The notes beneath the pieces were generated by a model. That model was not told the DNA's origin. It was given only the letters and a program-made list of their open reading frames with translations, and did not search any database. This document shows, in pieces, positions 12,108 through 24,879 of a stretch of 64,000 nucleotides of DNA. Made by a program: the position numbers and the translations under genes. Source of the stretch: Odobenus rosmarus divergens (lineage: Eukaryota > Chordata > Mammalia > Carnivora > Odobenidae); the NCBI RefSeq assembly GCF_000321225.1, contig NW_004450276.1:291724-355723 (forward strand), read 5' to 3'. Every line of letters starts with the position of its first letter. Position 1 is the stretch's first letter.

Positions 12108-12680
12108 TGCATTCATTCATTCAACAAATATTCATTGAGCACCTACTATGTGCCAAACACTGTTCTAGGTCATGGGGCTATAGCAGTAAATGAAGCAAAC
12201 CTAGCTCATATCCTCTTAGACCATGCAGTTATAGGTGATACGAAAAGTATATGATTAAGAAAAGTTAGTATATCGTATATGACAAGATTTAATATGTGCC
12301 CTTATAGTACCAAAATATATATTGCAATAGTCTTACAGAAATGATATTTTTTAACTGCCTGAGGAAGTGCAATTTATTTTGAGAATTCAAAAATGAGTAG
12401 TTAGCTTGACATATTGGGAGTGGAGAGGTTTGGAGAGATCATCGTGAATGGAAAGGACGGCATATGCTCCCTTGGGTAGAAAGAAGCCAGCATATTGGGA
12501 GAATTGGAAGCAGAAGGCTTTATCTGGAACACCAGAGAGAGGAAAGAAATGTCTGGAGAGATGGGACAAAGAGCCTCAGGACTATGTTAAGAGTTTGATC
12601 TTCATCCTTTCATGAAAAGAATAAATGATTGTAAGTAGATGAGTGACATGAACAGATGGGAATTCTTTGAAAACTCTTTG
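12108..12680 (+). mobile_element. Ancient L1M-like untranslated repeat
   Basis: Begins with 'cattcattcattcaacaaat', 'gagcacctactatgtgccaa' and 'cactgttctaggtcatgggg', and continues in the same order as the element at 10.2 kb: 'cctgaggaagtgcaa', 'gggacaaagagcctcaggac' and 'gatgagtgacatgaacagat'. It is old and diverged. Confidence 0.65.
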
Positions 12681-12800
12681 TTTAGAGTATTAAAAAAACA
12701 CAAAGCTAGGAAATGAAATGATATGCAAAGAAAGCAACTATCATACTTAAGCTATTATCTTCTATGATTAGGAATTTCTTCATATAAAAATTAGAAATGA

Positions 12801-13003
12801 GGGGCACCTGGGTGGCTCAGATGGTTAAGCCTCTGACTTCTGGTTTTGGCTCAGGTCATGATCTTAGGATCCTGGGATCAAGCCTGGCATGGGCATAGGG
12901 TTCCTCACTCAGCAGGGAGTCTGCTTCTCTGCCTCACTCTCCCTCTGCCACCCCCCCACTCTCTCTCTAAAAATAAGTAAATACATCTTTTTTAAAAAAG
13001 AAA
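12801..13003 (+). mobile_element. CAN-SINE
   Basis: Head 'ggggcacctgggtggctcag', central 'ggctcaggtcatgatcttag', CT-rich part with a C-run, and tail 'aaataagtaaatacatcttt'. The target-site duplication is aaaattagaaatga (12787-12800) and aaaattggaaatga (13004-13017). Confidence 0.95.
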
Positions 13004-13017
13004 AAAATTGGAAATGA

Positions 13018-13470
13018 TAACATTCTTTTAGGATTATTGGAGGATTAAATATGTAAAGTGCTTCATATGGTTTCTGATACATTATAGGAAATATTTTCCT
13101 TCTTAGTCTCTAGATAAGTAAAATCAAGTTAAATTGTCTGTTTACCACTTTGTCTAACAGTTAATGCTGTTAATGCAGTAAGTTAATGCAGTAAGTAAAT
13201 GCTAACTGACTGGCATTGTTAAGGGAAAAAGTAGAGGCTTTTCAAGAATATGACTTTCCATTCTGGGAATGTCTGTCGTCTACCTATTAAGGAAGGAAGG
13301 CTGATATTATCAGAATGACATCCTTGATGGGCATTGGCCTTCAGAGGTACCCAGATCAGAAAGGCCTAAATCTAGAAGACCACCGTAATACAGAATTGCC
13401 TTGGGATATTTGCATTTGGATTGGGGTTAATTATAATTACCTGTAAGTCCCTCAGGAAATCATATCATAT
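13018..13470. other. Unassigned stretch with short tandem repeats
   Basis: Contains imperfect repeats of 'gttaatgcagtaa' at 13162-13206. No gene signal. Confidence 0.5.
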
Positions 13471-13483
13471 TAAAATCTTCTAA

Positions 13484-13697
13484 GGGGCACCTGGGTGGCT
13501 CAGTCAGTTAAGCATCTGCCTTCAGCTCAGGTCATGATCCCAGGGGCCTGGGATCGAGCCCTGCATCAGGCTCCCTGCTCCGTAGGAAGCCTGCTTCTCC
13601 CTCTCCCACTCCCACTGCTTGTGTTCCCTTTCTCGCTGTGTCTCTCTCTGTCAAATAAATAAATAAAATCTTTAAAAATTTTTTGAAAAAAATAAAA
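13484..13697 (+). mobile_element. CAN-SINE
   Basis: Well-preserved copy: 'ggggcacctgggtggctcag' head, 'gggcctgggatcgagccctg' middle, CT tract and an 'aaataaataaataaaatctt' tail. Duplicated target: taaaatcttctaa (13471-13483) and taaaatcttcgaa (13698-13710). A minus-strand frame at 13532-13714 is only its antisense reading. Confidence 0.95.
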
Positions 13698-13710
13698 TAA
13701 AATCTTCGAA

Positions 13711-15199
13711 GCACCCTGAGTATCCTGCTTCACTAGAGAAAACAACTTGAAGCCATATCAAGCCTCATAATGGAAATTTTCATCATATTTGTGTCCTGAA
13801 AGCCTTGGTTGCTTAAACAGTATTGATAAAGCAGTTTGTAGCCATTTATAGTTTTGAAATTTTGAGTGATTTTTTAAAAGAAAATTCTCCAATACAGGTG
13901 CACATCACATAATGAAATTTAGGGTTTCTCTTTCAGATTGAAAAGGTACATAAAAGGGGGGTATTATTTAATATGCTTGGTAGTAATAGTGTTTGGGAGT
14001 GAATGAAAGCCTGCTAAGACTCTCTGTTAGCTTTCAAATGAGTATGGGAGCTATAGCACACAGTATCCACTGACTTCTTTTCTGAGGAAATCCTTTTGGC
14101 AGAATGTCAAAACACCAAACTCCAAAAGAAGTGCTTTTCTAGAAAAAAAAAAAAGGCAACAAGAAGCAGCAGCCATGACTATTAATTATTACATTATTTC
14201 AGAACATGGAATTCTTTTTTAAGCAGGCAGTGGTAGGAAAATATTCCAGCCTGGATAGTCATTTCTTTTGAAAATTAATCATCAAAACATGGTCATTAGA
14301 GCTCATATGTAGATGATAAGCATTTCGGGAAAAGTGCCCCTTCCATAATTCTCCAGGCTTGTGATGCTGTGAGCTGTTGATATTTTTGTTTCACTTATTA
14401 GTTTGTTCTAATGTAGACATATAATGCAGTCCTTAGGACTGACCTCAAAATTTGAATTAATTGAAATTGAACCCAGTGGAAATTGCAAAGTTTTCACTTA
14501 CTATGAGGTTTTATACTTCACTGAAAAATCTGGAAATTAGTTAAAAGAAACAGAGACTAGTAAAGAAAAAAAATACCATGTTCCTTAGATAACTAAGAAA
14601 GGTAATCAACTTTTGAGCAAGATAATTAGAACTATTTAGATCAAAAAGATTTCTAGTTTAGCTCTTCAAACCAGGATCCATTAAAAAGAGAAGAGAGAGC
14701 TTATTTTACAGGTACTACCTGTCAGTTGCATTACACTTTACATTGTTGGAATAATGGAGCACAAAAGCAACCAAGCTAGAAGACAGAAAGTGACAAATAC
14801 ATTGATTCCTGATTGATTGGCTGTAGAATCATAAAAATTCAGACATCATTCGCCAACAACAACAACTAGTCTTTTCAAATGTTTTGGAGGCTTGGAGAAA
14901 TATCAAAGGAATTCTCATTAGTAGTAGTAGTGGTATCGTTTTTTCATGCTGACTGTTCAGTGTACATACATGTATACTAACAGTATGCTTACATCGGCAC
15001 AAGAAAACATATGGCACTATTTACAGGCAAAGGTGAATAACCAAGCCTATATCTGATTCTTAAGATGTATGCAGGTTTTTCTACTGACAAAAAATATAAT
15101 TTGAAGCTAATCAATTTTGGTACTGTTAACATTAATTTAGAAAAGGCATAACAAATAGTAAAAACACAAAACAGTAATGATTATGTGCTTATTTTGTGA
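13711..15199. other. Unassigned non-coding DNA
   Basis: No repeat or exon recognised. It holds A-runs (14143-14154) and 'aacaacaacaac' near 14855. Short frames have no motifs. Confidence 0.5.
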
Positions 15200-15465
15200 T
15201 ATATGCTGAATTTAAAGAAATGAGTATGACTTCTGCCCTGGAGGACCTTACAGTTTAAGTGGAGGAAGAAGAAAGAAGTAATGACGATGGCATGTGAGGA
15301 AGATATATAAACAGTAAATTGCTTGCTCCTTGTGAAATATTTGGAAAGTAATATTTAGTCTGTATCTAAAAGCCCTGTGGAAGTTACTTGAGAAGAGTAA
15401 AAGGTGGTAGTGCCTCCCAGACAGAGGGAATAGCATGGTCAAGGACTCAGAGGCATACAATTGAG
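15200..15465 (+). mobile_element. Ancient L1M-like repeat fragment
   Basis: Elements such as 'cttctgccctggaggacctt', 'cctcccagacagagggaata' and 'gcatggtcaaggactcagag' follow the order seen in the longer copies at 10.2 and 36.1 kb. Confidence 0.55.
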
Positions 15466-15559
15466 TGGGTCTGAGCCTACTTCTCAGTTACTTGCTTTTA
15501 TTCCTGTAATCCTTATGCAAACTAGTCTTATCACCCAAGTTTTTAAACCCAAAGTCCTA

Positions 15560-16180
15560 GAGGCCTGCTACTCCTACAAATCCTTCTTTGCTCCTTTATT
15601 TTTCACTCATACCATACTCATGTACCTCTGAATCTCTCCTACTTTTTAAAAAGAATTCTCTGCCCCTATCTTAATTAATGTCAGCAAAATCAAATTTGAT
15701 TCCAGAGCTGCTACAATAGCTTCTAAAAGGGTATTTTACTAGAGACTGGTTTTACTCCAGTATATCCTTTGCCTTCCAGTCACTCCATACACTCTCTTAC
15801 CTGTTTCTGAACAATTGCCATCTTTCATGATTTGCTTACATACCTGCTCTTTCTTTTCATTGAAATGCCCTTTCCATCCTCCTGCACATGACCTGACTCA
15901 GTCTTCAAGGCTTAGACCAACAGGCACCTATTGAGAGGAATCTTATCCACTCTTCCTTCCAGCTCATCAGTTATCTGTGTTCCCATAGTGCTCAACACTT
16001 AAACTAATATTAGTCACATTTTACTTTAATTACTTGGTTACCTGATTTACTCCCTTTACTTATTAAACACTCTTCTAAAAAAGAATCATGATTGTATTTT
16101 ATTTTGCTATAGATTTTAGCATAGTACCACATCTGCCACATAGTGGGAATAAAACAAATGCTTTATGAGTAATTGAGTAT
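15560..16180 (+). mobile_element. L2 LINE 3' region
   Basis: Recognisable decayed blocks: 'gaaatgccctttccatcctc', 'gtcttcaaggcttagaccaa', 'atcagttatctgtgttccca' and the ending 'taccacatctgccacatagt', in the usual L2 order. Non-coding remnant. Confidence 0.6.
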
Positions 16181-18021
16181 CTAAATGTTCATGAATCAAG
16201 ATACTGTTAACATTCAAAATGACTAATACTGATTTATTAAGTTTACAATCTGATATAAAATTATCATTAAAATGTTTTTAATTGCACAGAAATCTGATAT
16301 TAAAATAAAATTATAAATAATGGGGGAAGAAAACTTTGTTTTTTCCTTGGAAGGTGCGGTCAAAGGCAAAAGGTTTTAAATGGCCATTACTGGCTTTATT
16401 CTAAATGAACTAGAATATCTGTAAAACATAGTTGAAGACCTTGGCTTAACCAGAATACTTAACAAATGTAGGCTTGGTGTAAAATTCAAGGATATATGTT
16501 TTCCAGGCTTTAGTATGTAACCCAGATATTGGGAATTTTGAGTTTTGAAATAAGGTGTCAGAATGTCTGCTAAAGTCTAGAACTCTCAGGGTTTGCAGTT
16601 GAATGTTGAGGATCATAATATCAACAACTCACATGCACCATATAGGATTAGAGACCTCTCATGACAAAACAGCACGTCCGTGAATTGTTTCTCTTGCTGA
16701 GATCACACAACAGAGCTGATTTTATCTCAAACTCATGAGAGTCAGAGATTTTACCTTGTATCAGCTTTACTAATAACTGCAAGGATATAAGTAATCTCAA
16801 GGAATAGTGGGGCATGGAGAAGTCTGACACAGCCAATGTCATTCCCTGGGTCCCTCTTTGTTGCATGCTCTGACCAAGATTTAATATGTGACCTCCCAAA
16901 GTAATGTATGTGGCTAAATCACATACACAAAAGGGGCTGTTTCAGTCATAAATACATCTCTATTTTATATAGCTTACATGTTATTTCTCTTGATTCACAG
17001 ATTCCAGGGTTTTTTTGTTGTTGTTGTTGTTATTTGTTTATTTGTATTTTTCCATAGGTAATCCTAGAATGAGCAGGTACATTTTACTAAAAGCATTCTA
17101 TCCATAAAGCCTTTCAGGGAAATACCACTAGTATATTTGCCTGAAAGCCTTTCATTAGCATGCTTACAAAGGAATCTGACAAGATTACCTCCCTTCTTTT
17201 CTGGGCATGCTTCCTCACTCCCATGTAAGGAAAGAATGGAGTGCAAGCTGATGAATCCTTTCCTTCCCACCTGATACTGTCGCCTTTGCTTTTCTTCTAC
17301 TTATCAATGGATATGGGTGTTTATGGGGTGATGTAGCTTGTGGGAGAAAACTTGGTTCCTTATTGTAATTTGAAAATATATAAAATCTTTTAGAAGCTTC
17401 CACTTTTTGGGTCAGATTTGACCATAAGAACTCAGATCTCTTACATTTATGCTAGCCAGTTGTCCTGGTCTTAATTTATTTTACCCAGGAAATAATATCA
17501 GTGAAATGGGGGGAGGCATACATAATAGAAACCACCTGCTTTTTAACATTAATTTGATTTGGGGGAAAAGAAAGTAAAGTTCGACACCATATAGATCCAT
17601 ACAGTATTTACATGAAACCTGAACAGTCAAACTGGAGGGAAACTGTGAGGGTATGAAGAACTAAAAGTAATTGTTGAGTATAACAAAAAACATATGAGTA
17701 GCTGATTTGCTGTATCTTTCACTTTTTAGCTATGTTGAATTGAGTAGTTTAAATTGGGAAAGTTTTATTTAACAAAAAGGAAAATAATATAAAAGTTCTT
17801 CCTATATCTCCTTTAAAATGGAAAAGGAAAAGCAAATATCACACTTGTCAGTTGTTTCTGAGAAGAAATACCATCTGTCAGTCTTCATTTATGAATAAGG
17901 ATAATACAGAATCTACATTTAAAATGAGAGATCTTTCAAAGTCCAACGTGGTTATTTTGGTTTCTGATTTACATAGAGTATTTTTCATTTTAAGTATATT
18001 TTCAGTGTTAAAATCATATCA
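16181..18021. other. Unassigned non-coding DNA
   Basis: Nothing assigned. A T-run followed by a short (GTT)n tract and TTTG units lies at 17011-17045. Minus-strand frames at 16648-16899, 17064-17270 and 17215-17403 have no recognisable domain. Confidence 0.5.
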
Positions 18022-18037
18022 AGAATATTTTTAAACA

Positions 18038-18228
18038 GGTGTACTTGGGTGGCTCAGTCAGTTAAGTGTCTGCCTTGGGCTCAGGTCATGATCCTGGGAT
18101 CCTGGGATCGAGTCCCACACCGGTCTCCTTGCTTATCGGGGAGCCTGCTTCTCCCTCTGACTGCCGCTCCCCCTGCTTGTGCTCTCTCTCCTCTCTCTCT
18201 GACAAATAAATAAAAAATCTTTAGAAAA
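18038..18228 (+). mobile_element. CAN-SINE
   Basis: Head is diverged ('ggtgtacttgggtggctcag') but the body and tail are typical. Target-site duplication agaatatttttaaaca (18022-18037) and agagtatttttaaaca (18229-18244). Confidence 0.94.
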
Positions 18229-18244
18229 AGAGTATTTTTAAACA

Positions 18245-20040
18245 TAAAAATTTATCTGTGTAGAAACTATATTATATAATGGAAGTGGACATAGTTTTAC
18301 TTCTGAAAGTTGGTGAATAGTTTTAGTCATCAGTGAAAATAAGTATGATGTTTAATGTTTCCTGAGATAGGTGAATGGACAAAGACATAAGAATAAAGCA
18401 TAATGCGAAATTATTCTGTCTCCTCTTAACTTTCTTAAATCCACTTGCAAATCCATCATTCAGCTTTGAAAGGCAGTAATGTGATGTGAAACCAGTGGAT
18501 CAACTTTGCCTAAAGGACTTGAAGCAGCTCTCAGTTTCCCTGGACCAGCCTTCTCAATAAAGCAGAGCAGCTACATGACATAGCCCCAGCTAACCTCACA
18601 ATCTTTCTACATCTGAGAAGACTAAGACAAATCAGATGAGAAATTGAGATGCTGACCCCAAACTGCAGATGACAATGCCTGCTTTCAAATTCACAGTCTT
18701 TCTTTAATACAATTCACCCTTGCTCTCCTAATTTTAGTGAAATCTTGAAAGAAATATATATTGTCCCTGAAAATAAGATTTCTGGTTACATCTGGCATTT
18801 TATACCCTCAAAGTTTCTGAAAATTGCTAAATGTATTACCTCATCAGTTGCTTTATGAGCTTTTAGGAGAGATGAGACAAATCTTAAACCAGTCCTGTAT
18901 GATTTCTTTTAAATCATAGCCAATCATAGATTTTTCTTTTTCTTCTTTTAAATAAAACTCTAGTAGCCTCCCTTGAATTAAACACCTGATTTAATGTGGA
19001 TTCACTAGATAACAATGACTTTTTAACAAGACATGGTATCCTGAAATTCTACTCACATTCAGTTTTCAACAAGCTTCTTTGATTTGTACATTGAGGCTTT
19101 TAGGGAATTTGTATTACTAGTCTATCATATGACTCACTTTTTATTTTTAACTTACTATTTTTTAGCCAAATAATAAGCAAATAGATAAAACAAAAGTAGT
19201 TCACTGGTTTGAGAAACAACCTAGTGTGTAACACTGTTTTATGTATTATGACACCGTAAATTGGCTTACACTGTGATGCTTCTAATAAGCACTCACACCT
19301 ATCTCCTTTGGAAAAAAATTAAAAAGCTGAAGGAACAAAGCAGAAAAACAGGCTTGTGTGAGATTTCATTATCTCCTAGTTCTATGAAAAAGAATGCCAT
19401 AATGTGTTAAGGGACAATTTCTAGGTGGGGGACATCAAATCCCACAGAAGATAAATCTTCCAAAGAAAGGTGGATTGATGTTTATGGAGAGATATTCCTT
19501 TTCCTTGGGAAAATCATTTCCTTAAAAAAAAAAAAAGGACAGGAAGATACAACAAAAATTGATTCTCCCTTAGGGAGGAATGTGATAGTGACATGTAGAG
19601 TCTAAGCACTTAGAAACATGGGGAAAGTTATAGAGAACTCTTTACACAATTCTGAATGTAGAGCATGAAAGTTAACCAAGGTCAGGGGAACACATTGTCA
19701 ACAAAATTGCAATTGAAGTGGGAGGACATCCTGGACACTAGCAATTGCCAAAGAGCCAGCCAGGAAATTAATAGGAGGAGAAACACAAGGGTGCATTAAG
19801 AGCCAGCTCTCAGTGCCAGTGTTTCACTTTAACTTTTTGCACAATGTAAAATATATACTAACCATTTTCTCAAGAGCCTGGTATTATTTTAAAATTTTAG
19901 TTAAAAAAATATATAAAGCATTTAGAAAATACAGAATCAGTAAATATAAGAATCTACACTCCTGGAAACAATGACTGTTACTATTTTGTTATATTTCCTT
20001 TCAATCTTTTTCTATATTTTTTATCTTAAATAGTTGTGAT
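18245..20040. other. Unassigned non-coding DNA without young repeats
   Basis: No interspersed repeat or gene recognised in about 1.8 kb. An A12 run lies near 19525. Confidence 0.5.
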
Positions 20041-20122
20041 TATATATATATATGTGTGTGTGTGTGTGACCATATATATATATATATATAAGCATGTATA
20101 TACATATACATGTGATTTTCTA
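20041..20122. repeat. Compound (TA)n/(TG)n microsatellite
   Basis: A TA run, then a TG run of about eight units, an interruption 'accata', a second TA run of about nine units, then 'gcatgtatatacatatacat'. Likely length-polymorphic. Confidence 0.95.
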
Positions 20123-21639
20123 CTTGCCTTTTTCACTTAATAATTATACACAAACTTATTTCCATGTTAGTATTATAAAAGAACCTTAACTCTGAGTTTT
20201 TCTGGTTAGGAGAAAGGCAATCTGACAAGATCTATTACCACATTAACATTTGAAAAATATGATTCATCCTGGGAATATAAATACATTTCAAAGAAAAAAA
20301 AACACAAATTAATGAAGTTCTAAAGGTGTAGAATTGGTGGAAAAATTGTCTTGAGTCATGGGGTTTCTTGGTATTCCTCCATACATCCAGTTGAGAAAAT
20401 TTATTCGTCCACTTGCATTAACATTCCTGACAGTGCACTATGCATATTATTATTGCATCATAGTAATGACAGAAACAAAATTTTTATTTGACTGGAAATT
20501 GAGCAATGTAGAAGAAGAACTGAGTTGACTTTCATCATGTTCCTAGTAATTCTAGGCTCCTTGAATCCAAGGATCTGGTGCTTCTTAAATGCAAGCTATG
20601 TACATTTGGAGAGGTTTAACTATATGATAAAATAGGTTATATATTCTTTTCTACCTGGGTTTGGTGTTCTGATTTCCACTCAAAGATTAAAATGGTTCTC
20701 TACTTCTATCATTTAACCCTCCAACTATAGTTGTGAGGAAGATTCTTAATTTGACTGCTGATAGAGCAGTATGTTGCAAAGAGGTTTCTAAACCCAGGCT
20801 ACTGCCTACACTGCTGAGTTAGAGATTTATGAGCAAGGTCAGGCATGGTAGTCCAAGTACGCCAGTGCAATTAGAAGGGCATTGGATTTGTCGTCTAAGT
20901 GTAAAATACCCTTTGGCTGCAGAGTGAAACCCTCATTTTCTAAGTAAATTAACTGTAGTAACTATCAAACTACAGCTGGTAAGCAAGCCAGACATCTGTG
21001 AAAAGGAAATCCATTGACAACAAAAGCCTTGTTAGACATTCCTTCAATATATGAAAAATTTGAACAAACTGAGCTGTTTTTGAGCCCATAAAAGGCAAAA
21101 TACAACATAAAATATCACCTTATTACTTCATCTTTGCAAAGAAAAACAATTGGGAGATGAAAGAACAAGTTGGATGGTTAAGATGTTCATCTTGAAATTG
21201 GCAGATGAAACAAGCAGAGTGAGATCACTGCACTTAAAAGCTAGTAATGGTTATGCAGCAGATACCTTATGCAATTTTCTGCTATCCCAATGTGTCTGGA
21301 TTCTGCGAAGTTTTCTGTGGTCTCATAATTATTTGTAAACTCTCATTAGTGGGCCATGGAACTGAATTTGTGAATTTTGTTCAACTTTACTTTGGGCAAA
21401 GAAATATAATGAAATAATCGCTCTGTTTCTTCACCTGGAGCCTCCATAAAACAGTATCCATATTTAAAGCTTTTCGGTCCTATGGCACATGGAAACTGGA
21501 GTTCCATGTCTCTTCAGAATCTCTTTATACTGGAGATCCAAAGAAGATATGCCACACTTTCTTTAATGCTTAAAGGAATTCCTAATTCCTCTACTAAACA
21601 TAATGAATCTCACCTAAACTCTTCTGGAGGAAAGAGAAT
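20123..21639. other. Unassigned non-coding DNA
   Basis: No repeat family identified. Plus-strand frames at 21150-21338 and 21482-21712 have no recognisable motif, and the second runs into a MIR. Confidence 0.5.
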
Positions 21640-21875
21640 GGATACAGAATCAGAAAAATTTGTGTTTGAATCTCAGCTGAATCACATTCTGATACTCGGC
21701 CAATTACTTTAACCTCTTTGATTCTTATTTCTGTTAATTTTTTCATTCTAAAACAAAAACAGTGTGTCACTTACAGCATCTTATAAGCCTGAAATGATAT
21801 CATATTTCTGGAATACCTCTGCTTAGTGCCTGTACCATAGAGGATGCTCAATAATTGTTTCCCCTGTCTTCTTTT
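21640..21875 (+). mobile_element. MIR SINE
   Basis: Sense MIR order is visible: 'gtttgaatctcagctgaatc', 'ggccaattactttaacctct', 'ttagtgcctgtaccatagag' and 'gatgctcaataattgtt'. Old mammalian tRNA-derived SINE. Confidence 0.75.
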
Positions 21876-22955
21876 GAAGCTAAGTCAAAGAAAACCAAAT
21901 TTCCGTATACTCACTGGCATTCTCTAACTGCCTTAGTTAATTCCTTGAAGGAAATCATGACAGCACGAGGAGAAATTATGACCAAAGAAAGATATTGACA
22001 GGAAGATAGTTGTTGATAAGGCAGCTAGCATGAAGAGACAAAAATAGGACATATATAAAACTCAGACTGGCGAGCTACTATCAAAGCTAAGTTATCTATA
22101 CCTACTACCAAGTGGGGAGCTGCCTTTACTGGAAGAAATTTTAAGATTCTGTATTAAGGTAAGGCTAATATATTTTCACATGTTGTAAGTCCTATCATAA
22201 CAACCCCCCCCTTTTTTTGCCTCTGCTATATGATGTAGATCAATTATTGAAAAATGCCTTGAGGAGTAATAATAATAAATACATAATTATTATTTATGGC
22301 TATTTATTTCACTTGAGTAAAAACTTGTTGACAGCCTCATTATGTCAAGCCTATAGCAAGCTGATAACTTATTCTGTGGTCTTTGAAATCATTTGTTGGA
22401 TTGTGCTCTGCATGAGCAAATGAGTAATGGCTGAAAACTCTGTTAAATGGAACTATGCAGTGAATGCACCATTTCCCCATTAAATCATATGTACAGAACT
22501 CATGCAAATAAAATGGTATAAAGGGAGACTGGCTTGAAAGCAGTACATATTGAAAACATTTAGGACTTTGGAAGATCATATTGTCAATATGATATCATGT
22601 TTGTCAAAAAAAGTTAATTCTTTCTTAGGCTGTATTACTAGAGATGGAACATTCTGATCTTATGAAATACTTGTATCAATGATATAATGCCTGGACTATT
22701 GTTTTCATTTTAAGAGAGAATGAAAAATAGGTTTGTTTTATATGAAGAGTAATTAAAGTTTCTGTGAATATTAGGAGAAATAATTATTTTATTCAGTTAT
22801 TTGTAGATTCTGAAGAATGAAGGGTACTTAAGTTATGTTGTTTCAGTCAGTATAAGTTTGACAAAAGAAAAAACATTATAGAAGGAAATTGGCTTGATAA
22901 TAGGGTAGAACTTTCCAATTACTAGAGTTTTCCAACATATAGATGCCCTGAATTA
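21876..22955. other. Unassigned non-coding DNA
   Basis: AT-rich, with a C8-T7 tract at 22204-22218. No repeat edges or coding signal. Confidence 0.5.
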
Positions 22956-22969
22956 GAAATATTCCTGCA

Positions 22970-23186
22970 GGGGCACCCTGATGGCTCAGTCAGTTGAGCG
23001 TCTGACTCCTGGATTCAGTTAAGGTCATGATCTCATGGGTTGTGAGATTGAGCCCCAGGTCAGGCTCCCCAATCAGCAGGGAGTCTGCTTGAAGATTCTC
23101 TCCCTCTGTTCATCCCCCTACTCATGTGAGCGTGTGTGCTCTCTCTTTTTCTCTTTCTCTTTAAAATAAATTAAATCTTTTTAAAA
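22970..23186 (+). mobile_element. CAN-SINE, left member of an inverted pair
   Basis: Begins 'ggggcaccctgatggctcag' and ends in the tail 'aaaataaattaaatcttttt'. An outer duplication is suggested by 'agaaatattcctgcag' just before it and 'agatatattccag' after the second SINE. It therefore existed before the antisense SINE that entered its tail. Confidence 0.92.
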
Positions 23187-23361
23187 ATTTTTTATTTATT
23201 TATTCATCAGAAAGAGAGAGAGCACAAGAAGGGCAGGCAGAGCTGGAGAAGCAGGCTCCCCGCTGAGCAAGGAGCCTGATGTAGGACTCGATCCCAGGAC
23301 CCTGGGATCCTGACCCAAGCCAAAGGCAGATGCCCAACCAACTGAGCCACCCAGGCACCCC
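23187..23361 (-). mobile_element. CAN-SINE, right member of an inverted pair
   Basis: Antisense copy ending 'gagccacccaggcacccc'. The tail of the left SINE is repeated after it ('aaaataaattatatcttta'), so this copy inserted into that tail and duplicated it. The two SINEs are tail to tail and can pair as a hairpin if transcribed. Confidence 0.93.
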
Positions 23362-23385
23362 AAAATAAATTATATCTTTAAAAGA

Positions 23386-24690
23386 TATATTCCAGAAAGG
23401 TTTCTCCATTGGGTAGGAGGATGAAATAGATAACATTTTTAGCCCTAACCCTAAAATTCATTTTTCAAATTTTCAAATATTCTAATAATAAATTTCTGTA
23501 TGAAGTCAAGTAGTTGAAGTCAGTTGAGTTTGTAATCTTTAAACCCTAAATCATTGTTTAGATGAGATCTTAATTTTCATAAATTGCTACCAAATTTAAT
23601 TTTTCATTGGTTTTTCTTAGGGGGAAGATAAATACTTCGAATTAAATAATTAAAAGCACATAGATGCTTAGGCAAATAGCTATAAAAAACAGAAATCAGC
23701 AAGTCATGCATTTATAGCATATTGAGTAGCTCTTCGAACTAGAAGGCTAGAAAACCAACCTCAAAAAATGGAAAAGAACCAAGATGGGCAGCATAGCCAA
23801 GACTACATCCAAAATAATATTTCAGAAATGGCTTGAGAAATGCCATTACCACCACTGCTGTACACTTGCTGTTGGTGGCACTTGGTTCTGCTGCTTCTAG
23901 AAATAGAATGTTGCTGCTGCTGCTCCTGAAAGAAATTGTCCATTCTCTACGTGTCTGTGTGGTTTACTTCAGAATCAAACTTGTGGGCAGAAGCATGTGC
24001 ATGAACAATCCTCAGTCCTGTGTTTTTGCCCTAGCTGCTAAGGGTGAGCTTAAGGGAGTGACTTTGTAGCTTTTAATGTCACCCACCAAAATTTATACAG
24101 TGGGACATCCCACAAACATAGGATAGGGTTCACATGCTGGGCTGCCAAAAGTGGTTAACATATAAAATAAAATAAATAACAATATAACAAATACTTACAA
24201 CAGTATAATTTGTCATTTAATAACTCTTGGTAAAGCTACTCTTCACTTTTCCATAAATCTATACTCCACATCTACATTTTTTCATTGTGTTCACTTCCTA
24301 GCAACATAGTTTTTATCCCTAGTGATCTTCTTAATTTTCTCTGTAAAAAGTCTCCTCATTATAAAATCAAATAACACCTCATTTCTCATCCTCTTCTATT
24401 TCATTATCTTCTTTATGAAAATTTTTCTTAGGCTTCTGTGTCATTGTTCAATGCTAACCTTTGACATTTCCTTCCTAACTACTTTTATTTTAAAATATAC
24501 ATATTATCTCTAAGAATCTCTTCTCAGTTTTCCTTTTCTATATTATTTTGTCTTTTTGTTTTTCTCTGCCATGTTATTTATTGCCATAATTTCAACTATC
24601 TTCTATATCCAAACAACTCCCAAATATACATCTATTCCCTCAATCTCTCCATTAAGCTCCATACTTAAATTAATAAATGTTTAATAGGTA
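23386..24690. other. Unassigned stretch with a CTG-rich segment
   Basis: A short CTG run (gttgctgctgctgctcctg, near 23910-23928) sits in a more GC-balanced island at 23750-24130. A plus-strand frame of 78 codons (23833-24069) covers it, but it is leucine-rich, has no motif and no flanking splice pattern that I can support. The remainder is T-rich. Confidence 0.45.
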
Positions 24691-24879
24691 TCTTTACGTA
24701 AATTTTTGTCCTATGACCTCACATTAATCATTTCTACAATCAGACTTGTCTTTAACAACAAACATTTTCCTCTGTAATCCTTTGCTGGGTTAATGGCTTC
24801 ATATTTTTTACAATCAACTAGATATGCCATTTTAGAATTAATTTTAATTTTTCTTTCTCTTAGAAATCAAGTCTAACAA

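Noticed and set aside
23437..23456. Telomere-like ccctaaccctaa
   Set aside because: Only two units, with no wider array. Not evidence of an interstitial telomeric repeat.
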